DNA of 64,000 nucleotides, taken from positions 1 through 64,000 of the forward strand of contig NZ_JQCD01000009.1 in NCBI RefSeq assembly GCF_001437425.1, written 5' to 3'. Position 1 is the first letter of the stretch. Each line of letters opens with the position of its first letter. Below are positions 1 to 8,511 of this stretch, piece by piece. A model generated the notes under the pieces. The model was not told the origin of the DNA. It made no database searches and saw only the letters and a list, made by a program, of their open reading frames with translations. The stretch comes from Weissella minor. GTDB lineage: Bacteria > Bacillota > Bacilli > Lactobacillales > Lactobacillaceae. A program made the position numbers and the translations under genes.

Positions 1-253
1 ATTGTGAAGGACGCGACTGATTTGAATAACCAGAAGCAACCAAACAATAATCAAGCATTGGAAGATGCCAAGCAATCAGCGAAGGACGCAATCGATAAGT
101 TGCCGAACTTGAGCGATGCTGAAAAGAATGACTTCAAGCAACGCATTGATTCAGCGACATCAACGGATGCGATTAATCAAATTGTGAAGGACGCAACTGA
201 TTTGAATAATCAGAAGCAATCAAACAATAATCAAGCATTAGAAGATGCCAAGC
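1..253. repeat. Tandem 180-bp repeat encoding GA-like modules
   Basis: Bases 1-73 recur nearly unchanged at 181-253, with only a few third-position differences, giving a period of 180 bp (60 codons). The array probably continues upstream of the window. The high DNA identity points to recent expansion or homogenisation by recombination. Confidence 0.85.
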
Positions 254-603
254 GTTCAGCGAAGGAAACAATCGATAAGTTGCCAAACTTGAGCGATTTC
301 CAAAAGAATAATCTCAAGAAGCAAATTGATGCAGCTTCATCAATTGATGAAGTTAATCATATTTTGTCACTTGCTGATCGTCTAAATAATGAAGCAGAGA
401 AGAGTAATGTCCGTCAGCAAACTAATTCACAAGAGACTAAAACAACAAATGTGAATAGTAATGCAACAAAACATGAACAAGCCAAACTTCCAAATACTGG
501 TTCAGATGCACAACAAAATGTTGGTGCAATTGGAACGGCAATGTTAGGAACGTTAGCATTATTTGGATTAGGTAAGCGTCAAAATAAGCGCGATAAGCAT
601 TAA
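1..603 (+). CDS. LPXTG-anchored surface protein with GA-like modules (5' truncated)
   Basis: The reading frame is open from base 1, so the true start lies outside the window. The visible 200 residues hold at least two complete helical modules of about 60 residues, of the type A..AK..I..L..L.D..K..F...I, resembling the GA module of albumin- and matrix-binding surface proteins. A short linker follows, then an LPNTG sorting motif (nt 487-501), a hydrophobic stretch and a positive tail ending KRQNKRDKH, so sortase anchoring to peptidoglycan is expected. The last 40 residues are almost identical to those of the next gene, so the two are paralogs from a local duplication. The ligand is unknown; albumin or matrix binding is only inferred from module type. 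Confidence 0.85.
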   Translation: MVKDATDLNNQKQPNNNQALEDAKQSAKDAIDKLPNLSDAEKNDFKQRIDSATSTDAINQIVKDATDLNNQKQSNNNQALEDAKRSAKETIDKLPNLSDFQKNNLKKQIDAASSIDEVNHILSLADRLNNEAEKSNVRQQTNSQETKTTNVNSNATKHEQAKLPNTGSDAQQNVGAIGTAMLGTLALFGLGKRQNKRDKH

Positions 604-644
604 AATATTTACTTTGTAAATGAAGATAAAGCTTGCGTAAAGTT

Positions 645-687
645 AACCCCATTAGATGGAATATTTTCCAAACTAATAGGGTTTTTT
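645..687 (+). terminator. Rho-independent terminator
   Basis: Inverted repeat AACCCCATTAG / CTAATAGGGTT with a 17-nt loop followed by a T run, directly after the first surface protein gene. Confidence 0.8.
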
Positions 688-799
688 GTGTTCAAAATAG
701 TAAAAAGGTAGTAAGTCTTTTAAAAGTAAGTTATGATAAATTTATAAGGAAATTCTTAATTAAAACGCCTTTTGCCAAACAACAGAGGAGCTTGGGAAT

Positions 800-2440
800 A
801 TGAGTAGGAGCAATTTGAATCAACAGTTAGAAGATGGGTACAGTAATACAAAAGTTCGGTATCGAATGGTTAAATCAGGTAAACAATGGTTGGTACTGGG
901 AACGGCAACAATGAGTGCCATTACTGGTGGATTGGCTTTAGGAGAGATACATGCATTTGCCGATGAAGCTCATGCAGAAACTGTCGCAGTAAGCGCTAAA
1001 TCAAATCAGGCACAAGCCGAATCAACAGTCGTTTTAAGTAAAAATGATACTGTTGAGTCAGACGATGTATCAGGTGTTAACGCCACAGAAAATGAGAAGG
1101 CTACATCAAGTAAACCAGCTGTAACGAATACAAATGAACAAGCGGGTAGTGTGGAGGCAACAGCCAACACGACTGATGAAGATTTTCTAAATCAAGCTAA
1201 GGTTGATGTTAAACTGGATATTGATGGCTTGACCTATTTAAGTGATTCAGAAAAGGAATATTTTAAGAGTCAAGTTGATGCAGCTAATTCGACAGATGAT
1301 GTGTATAATATTCGGACACAAACAATTAAATTGGAAACACAACGTGAGAATGATGTGTGGGAAAGAAGAGTGCAAACTCGCGGTGAAATTGAAGCATTAG
1401 ACTATCTTTCGGTAGGCGACATTCCGGATATAAATAGGGCGATTGATGCTGCAACGTCAGTAGAAGAAATTAATAAAATCATTGAACATGCAGTTGCTTT
1501 AGATAGTCAAAATAGAATTAGAGAAGCCGAACAACTGAAGGTGGCGCAACAAGAAGGAAAAGAAGCGGTCGATGCTTTCGTGAACTTAAGTGATGTTGAC
1601 AAGCAGAATTTAAAACAAGCGATTGATTCAGCTGAATTTGCAGGTGATGTCTATAAGCTTCTTCGTGAAGCTGAAGAGAATGACAAACGAGCATTTGAAT
1701 CTGCACAAGACATTGGTGAAGTATCACTTGGTGAACTGAAAAAACTAAGTGATACTGAAATAGATGGTTTTTTGACACGAATATGGAATACTAAGACAAA
1801 AGCGGAAGTTAGTTTAATTGTGCAAGAAGCCATTGAATTAAATAATCAGAGACTAGAAAATGATGGTCAAGCGCCAAGTGATGAAGCACCAAGTGACGAA
1901 GCACCAAGTGATCAAACACTAGATGCAATTAAGCAGGCGGCTAAGCAAACACTTGATAAGTTATCACCGCTAAGCAAGTCCGAATTAACTGGGTTTAAGC
2001 AAAGAGTTGATTCAGCAACCTCGCCAAAGGCTGTTTACCAAGTGGTTGAGGAGGCAACTGAATTAAGTGCTCAAAAGCTGACAAATAATAATCAGGATCT
2101 TGAAGATATGAAGGATTTCGGAAAGCAAACGACTGATACTTTACCAAATTTGACCGATCTTCAAAAGAACAATCTGAAGAAGCAGTTTGAGGCAGCTTCT
2201 TCAAACGATGAAATTCAACATGTTTTAATGCTTGCTGAACAGCTTAATGCAGGTGATCAACAAAAAATAAATCGTGTTGTAAATAAGCAAGTGAGTCCGA
2301 CAAACAGCGGGCAAGCAGAGTTGCCAAATACTGGTTCAGATGCGCAACAAAATGTAGGTGCCGCGATTGGAACAGCAATGCTAGGAACATTAGCGTTATT
2401 TGGATTAGGTAAGCGTCAAAATAAGCGCGAAGTGAATTAA
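800..2440 (+). CDS. LPXTG surface protein, KxYKxGKxW-type signal, degenerate GA-like modules
   Basis: This 546-residue cell-wall protein starts at an ATG behind AGAGGAG. Its long signal sequence (about residues 1-55) contains KSGKQW followed by a hydrophobic core and an AFADEA cleavage region, resembling the KxYKxGKxW class. A disordered Ser/Thr/Ala/Glu-rich stretch follows, then five or so diverged 60-residue helical modules related to those of the upstream gene. A 15-bp repeat encoding APSDE separates modules, and the C-terminus has LPNTG at residues 508-512, a membrane segment and a KRQNKREVN tail. The modules are much more diverged than those of the upstream paralog. Role in adhesion or host-protein binding is inference. 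Confidence 0.88.
   Translation: MSRSNLNQQLEDGYSNTKVRYRMVKSGKQWLVLGTATMSAITGGLALGEIHAFADEAHAETVAVSAKSNQAQAESTVVLSKNDTVESDDVSGVNATENEKATSSKPAVTNTNEQAGSVEATANTTDEDFLNQAKVDVKLDIDGLTYLSDSEKEYFKSQVDAANSTDDVYNIRTQTIKLETQRENDVWERRVQTRGEIEALDYLSVGDIPDINRAIDAATSVEEINKIIEHAVALDSQNRIREAEQLKVAQQEGKEAVDAFVNLSDVDKQNLKQAIDSAEFAGDVYKLLREAEENDKRAFESAQDIGEVSLGELKKLSDTEIDGFLTRIWNTKTKAEVSLIVQEAIELNNQRLENDGQAPSDEAPSDEAPSDQTLDAIKQAAKQTLDKLSPLSKSELTGFKQRVDSATSPKAVYQVVEEATELSAQKLTNNNQDLEDMKDFGKQTTDTLPNLTDLQKNNLKKQFEAASSNDEIQHVLMLAEQLNAGDQQKINRVVNKQVSPTNSGQAELPNTGSDAQQNVGAAIGTAMLGTLALFGLGKRQNKREVN
1871..1915 (+). repeat. Three tandem copies of a 15-bp repeat (APSDE/APSDQ)
   Basis: The unit GCACCAAGTGATGAA occurs three times in a row with single-base changes, in frame in the second surface protein. 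It forms a Pro/Asp/Glu linker between helical modules and could change copy number by slippage. Confidence 0.8.
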
Positions 2441-2465
2441 ACATATTTATTTTATATAAATGTAA

Positions 2466-2497
2466 AAACACCCTTTACTAGCAAGGGTGTTTTTTTA
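2466..2497 (+). terminator. Rho-independent terminator
   Basis: AAACACCCTT / AAGGGTGTTT hairpin followed by a T run, after the second LPXTG gene. Confidence 0.85.
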
Positions 2498-2565
2498 TTA
2501 CAGGATTATTTCACAAAGATAACAGGAATATTTGAAATTGAGAAATGCGACTAAAATAACTGTGC

Positions 2566-2571
2566 TATAAT
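2566..2571 (+). promoter_or_regulatory. Possible upstream ldhD promoter (extended -10)
   Basis: TGC-TATAAT forms an extended -10 element. No good -35 lies 16-18 bp upstream. The cre site at 2584-2597 would sit just past its start point, where CcpA would be expected to repress. Confidence 0.4.
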
Positions 2572-2583
2572 GAATGTGTAAAT

Positions 2584-2597
2584 TGTAAGCGGTATCA
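2584..2597 (+). promoter_or_regulatory. cre site (CcpA operator) upstream of ldhD
   Basis: TGTAAGCGGTATCA fits the catabolite-responsive element pattern TGNAANCGNWNNCA at every fixed position. It lies about 60 bp upstream of the expected start of the proximal promoter, a position compatible with activation of that promoter. The role is inferred from sequence only. Confidence 0.6.
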
Positions 2598-2619
2598 TTA
2601 GCGCGTTGAGAACATTATC

Positions 2620-2637
2620 TTGTTGACTATTTCACAA
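2620..2637 (+). promoter_or_regulatory. Rex-like operator overlapping the ldhD -35
   Basis: TTGTTGACTATTTCACAA compares with the Rex consensus TTGTGAANNNNTTCACAA. The right half is perfect and the left half has two mismatches. It overlaps the -35 hexamer of the ldhD promoter, where an NADH-sensing repressor would block transcription. Rex is known to control lactate and redox genes in Gram-positive bacteria. Confidence 0.5.
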
Positions 2638-2652
2638 GTGACCTAGTATAAT
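2623..2652 (+). promoter_or_regulatory. ldhD promoter
   Basis: TTGACT (2623-2628), an 18-bp spacer and TATAAT (2647-2652), about 58 bp before the ldhD start codon. Confidence 0.7.
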
Positions 2653-2688
2653 GAATTTTGGTTATTAAAGATGTTTATTTTAATGTAG

Positions 2689-3705
<1,017 letters not shown>

Positions 3706-3734
3706 TTAGCTGAGCGGGAGTAGGTAAAAAGATA

Positions 3735-4883
3735 ATGAATAACGCAGTTTTTGATGGAAATTACAAATTTACAGCAAAAGATTTTTTCTTTAAGATTTTA
3801 AGCGGTTCAGCACAAGGTATTTTAATTGGGGTGCTACCATCAGCCGTTTTGAAATATGTTTTGCTACCTTTCATTAAGGGTGGACAAGCTTGGGCGATGG
3901 ACTTAAATGCCATTTTGGTATTGTTTAGTTCATTTATTCCAATTTTGATTGGTGTTGCGATTGCTTTGCAATTCAAAATGAAGTCACTTGATGTTGGTGT
4001 TATGGCGATTGCAACTGGAGCTGCTTCTGGTTCAATTAAGTGGGCGACAGCCCCTGCTGGATTTGTTAATCCAGTTTCTGGTGTGAAGGCACCAGCACCA
4101 ACAACTGTCTACATGGCTCAAGGAGCCGGAGACGTGATTAACGCCATGGTTGTTGCAGCAATTGGTGTTCTTGTTATTTGGTTGGTAGCTAAGTACTTGA
4201 ACGGATTTGGTGCCATTGCGGTTGTTTTGAGCCCACTAGTAATTGGTGGTGGTGTGGCCATGCTTGGTCACGCGATTGCACCATACGTTGGCGCAATTAC
4301 AACAGCTATCGGTGATGCAGTTGCAACATTTACAAACTTGCAACCTGTTCCAATGGCAATCTTTATTGCGATGGCCTTTGCCTTTATCATCGTTACACCA
4401 GTTTCTACAGTTGGAATTGCTTTGGCCATTTCATTGGCTGGGGTTGGTTCTGGTGCGGCCGGTGTTGGAGTTGTTGCAACGACCGTTGTGTTGTTGATCA
4501 ACTCAATCAAGGTTAACAAAACTGGAACAACAGTTGCGATTTTCTTGGGTGCAATGAAGGGTATGATGCCTTCAGTGTTCAAAAAGCCAATCATGATTGT
4601 TTCATTCTTGGCAACAGCTGCCATTAGTGCATTGCCAGTTGCCTTGTTTAATGTTCAAGGAACACCAACTTCAGCCGGATTCGGTTGGATTGGAATGGTT
4701 TCACCTATTCAATCAATGTTGGTTGATACCGCTGATAAGACATTTATCAGTAGTGCAGTTGGTATTATGCCTGGTTTGATTACTTGGTTCGTTGTACCGA
4801 TTGTTGCTGGTTTTGCAATGGATTTCCTTTTCTCAAAGGTTTTGCACTTGTACTCACCAGAAGATTTCAAGCAAGATATGTAA
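3735..4883 (+). CDS. PTS EIIC_2-type integral membrane protein, substrate unknown
   Basis: A 382-residue, highly hydrophobic protein with about ten predicted membrane segments, rich in Gly/Ala. It resembles the EIIC_2 family (DUF-type PTS IIC homologs that occur without IIA or IIB partners). No phosphorylatable EIIA or EIIB domain is present in it or next to it, so PTS-coupled transport is not demonstrated. It starts 29 bp after ldhD, shares its promoter and is closed by a terminator, so the pair looks like an operon. A link with lactate or a sugar-derived metabolite is only an inference from that linkage. Confidence 0.75.
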   Translation: MNNAVFDGNYKFTAKDFFFKILSGSAQGILIGVLPSAVLKYVLLPFIKGGQAWAMDLNAILVLFSSFIPILIGVAIALQFKMKSLDVGVMAIATGAASGSIKWATAPAGFVNPVSGVKAPAPTTVYMAQGAGDVINAMVVAAIGVLVIWLVAKYLNGFGAIAVVLSPLVIGGGVAMLGHAIAPYVGAITTAIGDAVATFTNLQPVPMAIFIAMAFAFIIVTPVSTVGIALAISLAGVGSGAAGVGVVATTVVLLINSIKVNKTGTTVAIFLGAMKGMMPSVFKKPIMIVSFLATAAISALPVALFNVQGTPTSAGFGWIGMVSPIQSMLVDTADKTFISSAVGIMPGLITWFVVPIVAGFAMDFLFSKVLHLYSPEDFKQDM

Positions 4884-4886
4884 TTT

Positions 4887-4922
4887 AAAAAGCTATGACC
4901 TTAGTGGTCATAGCTTTTTTTG
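4887..4922 (+). terminator. Rho-independent terminator of the ldhD operon
   Basis: AAAAGCTATGACC / GGTCATAGCTTTT hairpin with a TTAG-type loop and T run. The stretch from here to 5062 holds no gene that I can support. Confidence 0.9.
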
Positions 4923-5062
4923 TATGTAAGTTAGGAAAGTCTCAAAATTACGGTCCTTTGAGCGGATTTATTGCGAAGGAAGCTAATTCATCATAAGTTG
5001 AAATTAGCGTCGCTACAGCGTGTTTCATGGCTCTAAATTGCGTGTGTTTAGCGAATCATAGG

Positions 5063-5104
5063 CAAAGAAAAAAGACTATTTGGAAATTAATCCAAATAGT
5101 CTTT
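5063..5104 (-). terminator. Terminator of rpmF
   Basis: AAAGACTATTTGGA / TCCAAATAGTCTTT inverted repeat; the T run (TTTTTTCTTT) lies on the minus strand, just downstream of rpmF. Confidence 0.85.
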
Positions 5105-5120
5105 GATAAGGAAGTAAGAA

Positions 5121-5291
5121 TTACTTTGAAGTAACTTGCTTACCCTTGTATGAACCATCTGATGCTACGTGATGGTTACGAACATAAACACCGTTTTCGT
5201 TCAAGTGGATTGCAGGGGTCTTAAGACCACCTTGTCCACCGCGGCGCATGCGCTTCTTCATTTTTGATGTCTTACGTGCAGGAACTGCCAT
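5121..5291 (-). CDS. rpmF: 50S ribosomal protein L32, zinc-free form
   Basis: A 56-residue basic protein beginning MAVPARKTSK, the conserved L32 N-terminus, behind GGAGGATTTAACT on the minus strand. L32 is a structural protein of the large ribosomal subunit. The usual two CxxC zinc-ribbon pairs are absent: the C-terminal half (TPAIHLNENGVYVRNHH...) contains no cysteine. Cysteine-less L32 paralogs are known and are often linked to zinc-limited growth, but here the gene stands alone with its own terminator and no zinc-regulator site was seen. Whether a zinc-binding copy exists elsewhere cannot be told. Confidence 0.9.
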   Translation of the reverse strand: MAVPARKTSKMKKRMRRGGQGGLKTPAIHLNENGVYVRNHHVASDGSYKGKQVTSK

Positions 5292-5553
5292 AGTTAAATC
5301 CTCCTTACACCGCCGTGCTTGAAAAGAAGGCAGTGTTATTTAATAATCGATTATTTTTTTCAACTGTTCTAAATTACCTGATTTTCAGACTTTTGTCAAG
5401 TTTAAGGCCAGAATAATTTAAACTAGTTCGGAATTAATGCAATCAATCAATTTTTTTGCGCATTTGATTTTTAGATTTACGTATTTACAATAGAAGCAAA
5501 TAACGGCATAATTTAGTTGTAACAAAAATATTATTTAAATGGAGGATATTATA

Positions 5554-5991
5554 GTGGTTGAGGCAAAGCGTTTTAAGAATGTTTTAGTTGCAGTGGATGA
5601 TTCAGATTTAGGACAACTTGCTCTGGTTAATGCAATTCATCAAGCTCAAGAGGATGAGGCGCAATTGTCAATTGTGTCATTCCTTGAACCTGACCAATTG
5701 AATACCTTCGAAGCATTAGACAAAGATAAAGTTGAAAGTGCGCAAAATAAAGTAAAAAATGATTTGAAACAATTTCAAGCACAAGCTGAACAAGCTGGTT
5801 TGAGTGCTGTTCAGCCAATCTATGCTGAAGGTGAGCCTGGTGAAATGCTCGTTAAGCATATCATTAGTGACAGTGGAGCTGATTTAGTTGTGATGGGGGC
5901 CCATTCAAAACAAGGTGTTCGTAAGTATTTCGGATCACAATCAAAGTACGTCGCAAATAATGCGGATGTAACGGTCATGATTGTTCGTTAG
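5554..5991 (+). CDS. Universal stress protein, UspA family
   Basis: A 145-residue protein with the Usp fold: N-terminal KNVLVAVDDSD, and near the C-terminus the nucleotide-binding pattern VVMGAHSKQGVRKYFGSQSKYVANNADVTVMIVR, i.e. G-2x-G-9x-G(S/T) in modified form. I chose the GTG at 5554 because GGAGG at 5541-5545 lies 8 nt upstream of it; the ATG at 5539 would place the ribosome-binding site inside the gene. The gene is monocistronic and closed by a terminator. The exact stress role is unknown. Confidence 0.85.
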   Translation: MVEAKRFKNVLVAVDDSDLGQLALVNAIHQAQEDEAQLSIVSFLEPDQLNTFEALDKDKVESAQNKVKNDLKQFQAQAEQAGLSAVQPIYAEGEPGEMLVKHIISDSGADLVVMGAHSKQGVRKYFGSQSKYVANNADVTVMIVR

Positions 5992-6007
5992 TTCAAATTG
6001 AATCGAT

Positions 6008-6032
6008 AGGCGTTGAAAAACGCCTTTTTTTT
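6008..6032 (+). terminator. Terminator of the usp gene
   Basis: AGGCGTT / AACGCCT hairpin followed by eight T. Confidence 0.85.
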
Positions 6033-6055
6033 ATCATTTAAAAAGTGAGGCAGTA

Positions 6056-6508
6056 ATGGAATTATTAAATGAATATATCGACGCATATCTTTCGACCTTG
6101 AAATATCTAGATGAAGTGATTTCGGAACCTGCAGATGAATATGGCTTGTCCTTTGAACAGTATTTAATTATGCACAATATTGCGCAAAAGGACGGATTAA
6201 CATTGAGCGATATTGTCGATGATCGGAAGGTAACGAGAGCAGCGGTTTCGCGTCAAATTAAAACGTTATTGAAACGAGACTATGTTTATCAGGAACCGGA
6301 TGAAGATGATCGACGCCGGATGTTATTGCATTTAACGGAAACTGGGACTGAAATTGAAAAAATCGTGACTGGTCGGGTAGAAAATCGCTTCGAAGGTTGG
6401 GTGGAAGTGTTTGGATCTGTTAAAGCACGTGAAATTTTAGACTTCATAAAAATGTTCGATGATAAGGTTGTCTCAAAAACAAAGGCTAGGGCCCGCGGGC
6501 GTGAATAG
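6056..6508 (+). CDS. MarR family transcriptional regulator
   Basis: A 150-residue winged-helix protein. Residues about 30-100 carry the MarR DNA-binding region, with a recognition helix around VTRAAVSRQIKTL and a wing containing EDDRRRMLLHLTETG, where the D-x-R pair is typical of the family. It has no adjacent operon partner; tRNA-Gln and ldhL follow. Ligand and targets cannot be deduced. The ribosome-binding site (GTGAGG) is modest. Confidence 0.88.
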   Translation: MELLNEYIDAYLSTLKYLDEVISEPADEYGLSFEQYLIMHNIAQKDGLTLSDIVDDRKVTRAAVSRQIKTLLKRDYVYQEPDEDDRRRMLLHLTETGTEIEKIVTGRVENRFEGWVEVFGSVKAREILDFIKMFDDKVVSKTKARARGRE

Positions 6509-6553
6509 CTTGTCAACTTCTTATGCTTGTTGTATAATAAGAAAGTTGATTTT

Positions 6554-6625
6554 TGGGCATTAGCCAAGCGGTAAGGCAATGGTTTCTGGTACCATCATTC
6601 GCTGGTTCGAATCCAGCATGCCCAG
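6554..6625 (+). tRNA. tRNA-Gln (anticodon CTG)
   Basis: Cloverleaf seen by eye: acceptor TGGGCAT/ATGCCCA, D-stem GCC/GGC, anticodon stem ATGGT/ACCAT with loop TTCTGGT (CTG at 34-36), T-arm GCTGG-TTCGAAT-CCAGC, discriminator G as usual for Gln. CCA is not encoded. Confidence 0.9.
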
Positions 6626-6630
6626 TCAAT

Positions 6631-6670
6631 AAATAGCGCTTCCATAATTTTGTGGAAGCGCTATTTTTTT
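6631..6670 (+). terminator. Terminator after tRNA-Gln
   Basis: AAATAGCGCTTCCA / TGGAAGCGCTATTT perfect stem and T run. Confidence 0.9.
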
Positions 6671-6694
6671 TACCACTAATGCTTTAAAAAATGG

Positions 6695-6700
6695 TATAAT
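6695..6700 (+). promoter_or_regulatory. Probable ldhL -10 element
   Basis: TGG-TATAAT extended -10, about 50 bp upstream of the ldhL start; no convincing -35. Confidence 0.5.
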
Positions 6701-6728
6701 TGAGTCATTGAAAAAGAAATGTTTCTAG

Positions 6729-7703
<975 letters not shown>

Positions 7704-7710
7704 TTAAATT

Positions 7711-7754
7711 AAAAAAGAGGTTGAACCATATTTATTGGTTCAACCTCTTTTTTT
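7711..7754. terminator. Bidirectional terminator between ldh and alsD
   Basis: AAAGAGGTTGAACCA / TGGTTCAACCTCTTT stem with A run on one side and T run on the other, between two convergent genes. Confidence 0.9.
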
Positions 7755-8466
7755 AATGTCCACCTTCAGCGGATTGAATTTTTTGTTTCAAGTTCTCTAG
7801 AACTGGCGTGTGGTCACGGAAGTCTTCGTCGTCGATTGGCAAATGAATTTGGAAATCACTGAATGATTCTAATGTTCCTGAAAGGTCATCCGTTTGTGTT
7901 TCTAGTAAATGACCACCGAATTGATGGTCATCGCTAAGGAAGTGTAAATGCCAACCAGCAGCAACGGTTCCTTGATACAATTTCGGTGAAAAGTAGCCGA
8001 CAATCGTACCGCTAATATTTTCTGCGGTGAAGGTTGGCTGTTTTTGTGCGACTTGTAAAAGACTTGGGTAAGGTGCTTCTGACTTAGGTGCAGCACGAAC
8101 ATATACATACTTAAAATCACCGTGTAAACGTAGACTTGCAAAGTTGTTCTTGAATGCATACTGATCTTGCAAATCTGAGAGACCGGCAAAGTCCGTGGGG
8201 GCTAGTGCTAGTTCATTTGCGGCATCTGAAGCGAAATGAACTGTCGCAAAAGGCGTTTTGGTTTCCATATCAGTAATATGGTTGATGTTACCAAATTCGT
8301 CGGCATGATAAACTTCTCCGTCAAGGATGATTAATTCACCGTCAACACCCTCTAGTGTACCGATTCCGGTATCACCATGCTCTAAAAGTTCGCCAATTGT
8401 TGTTGTTCCTTGCATTTGTTTGGCCATTAAAGCGGCCAAGGTACTGTGTTGATAAATTTTTGACAT
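7753..8466 (-). CDS. alsD: Alpha-acetolactate decarboxylase
   Basis: A 237-residue enzyme converting acetolactate to acetoin. It shows the family features: N-terminal IYQHSTLAALMAKQMQGTTTIGELLEHGDTGIG pattern (spread over residues 4-36), the TPFATVHF strand, and the histidine cluster WHLHFLSDDHQFGGHLL that binds the catalytic zinc. The ATG at 8466 is chosen because GGAGG lies about 8 nt upstream; a TTG further upstream would overlap that site. It follows alsS in the same direction, together forming the acetoin branch that removes pyruvate without acid formation. Confidence 0.93.
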   Translation of the reverse strand: MSKIYQHSTLAALMAKQMQGTTTIGELLEHGDTGIGTLEGVDGELIILDGEVYHADEFGNINHITDMETKTPFATVHFASDAANELALAPTDFAGLSDLQDQYAFKNNFASLRLHGDFKYVYVRAAPKSEAPYPSLLQVAQKQPTFTAENISGTIVGYFSPKLYQGTVAAGWHLHFLSDDHQFGGHLLETQTDDLSGTLESFSDFQIHLPIDDEDFRDHTPVLENLKQKIQSAEGGH

Positions 8467-8479
8467 GTCGTATTCCTCC

Positions 8480-8505
8480 AAAAAAAGACTGCCAAAGGCA
8501 GTCTG
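8480..8505 (-). terminator. Hairpin and T run between alsS and alsD
   Basis: On the minus strand AGACTGCC-TTT-GGCAGTCT is followed by seven T and then directly by the alsD ribosome-binding site. It looks like a full intrinsic terminator inside the operon, so alsD may be transcribed only by read-through. Confidence 0.8.
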
Positions 8506-8511
8506 ATGTGT

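Noticed and set aside
4-603. GTG at base 4 as start of the first gene
   Set aside because: The frame is open to base 1 inside a tandem repeat and there is no ribosome-binding site or signal peptide; the gene is truncated by the window edge.
4268-4624. 118-codon minus-strand frame opposite the EIIC_2 gene
   Set aside because: It is the complement of a hydrophobic gene, without its own start signal; several similar long frames on opposite strands across the window were dropped for the same reason.
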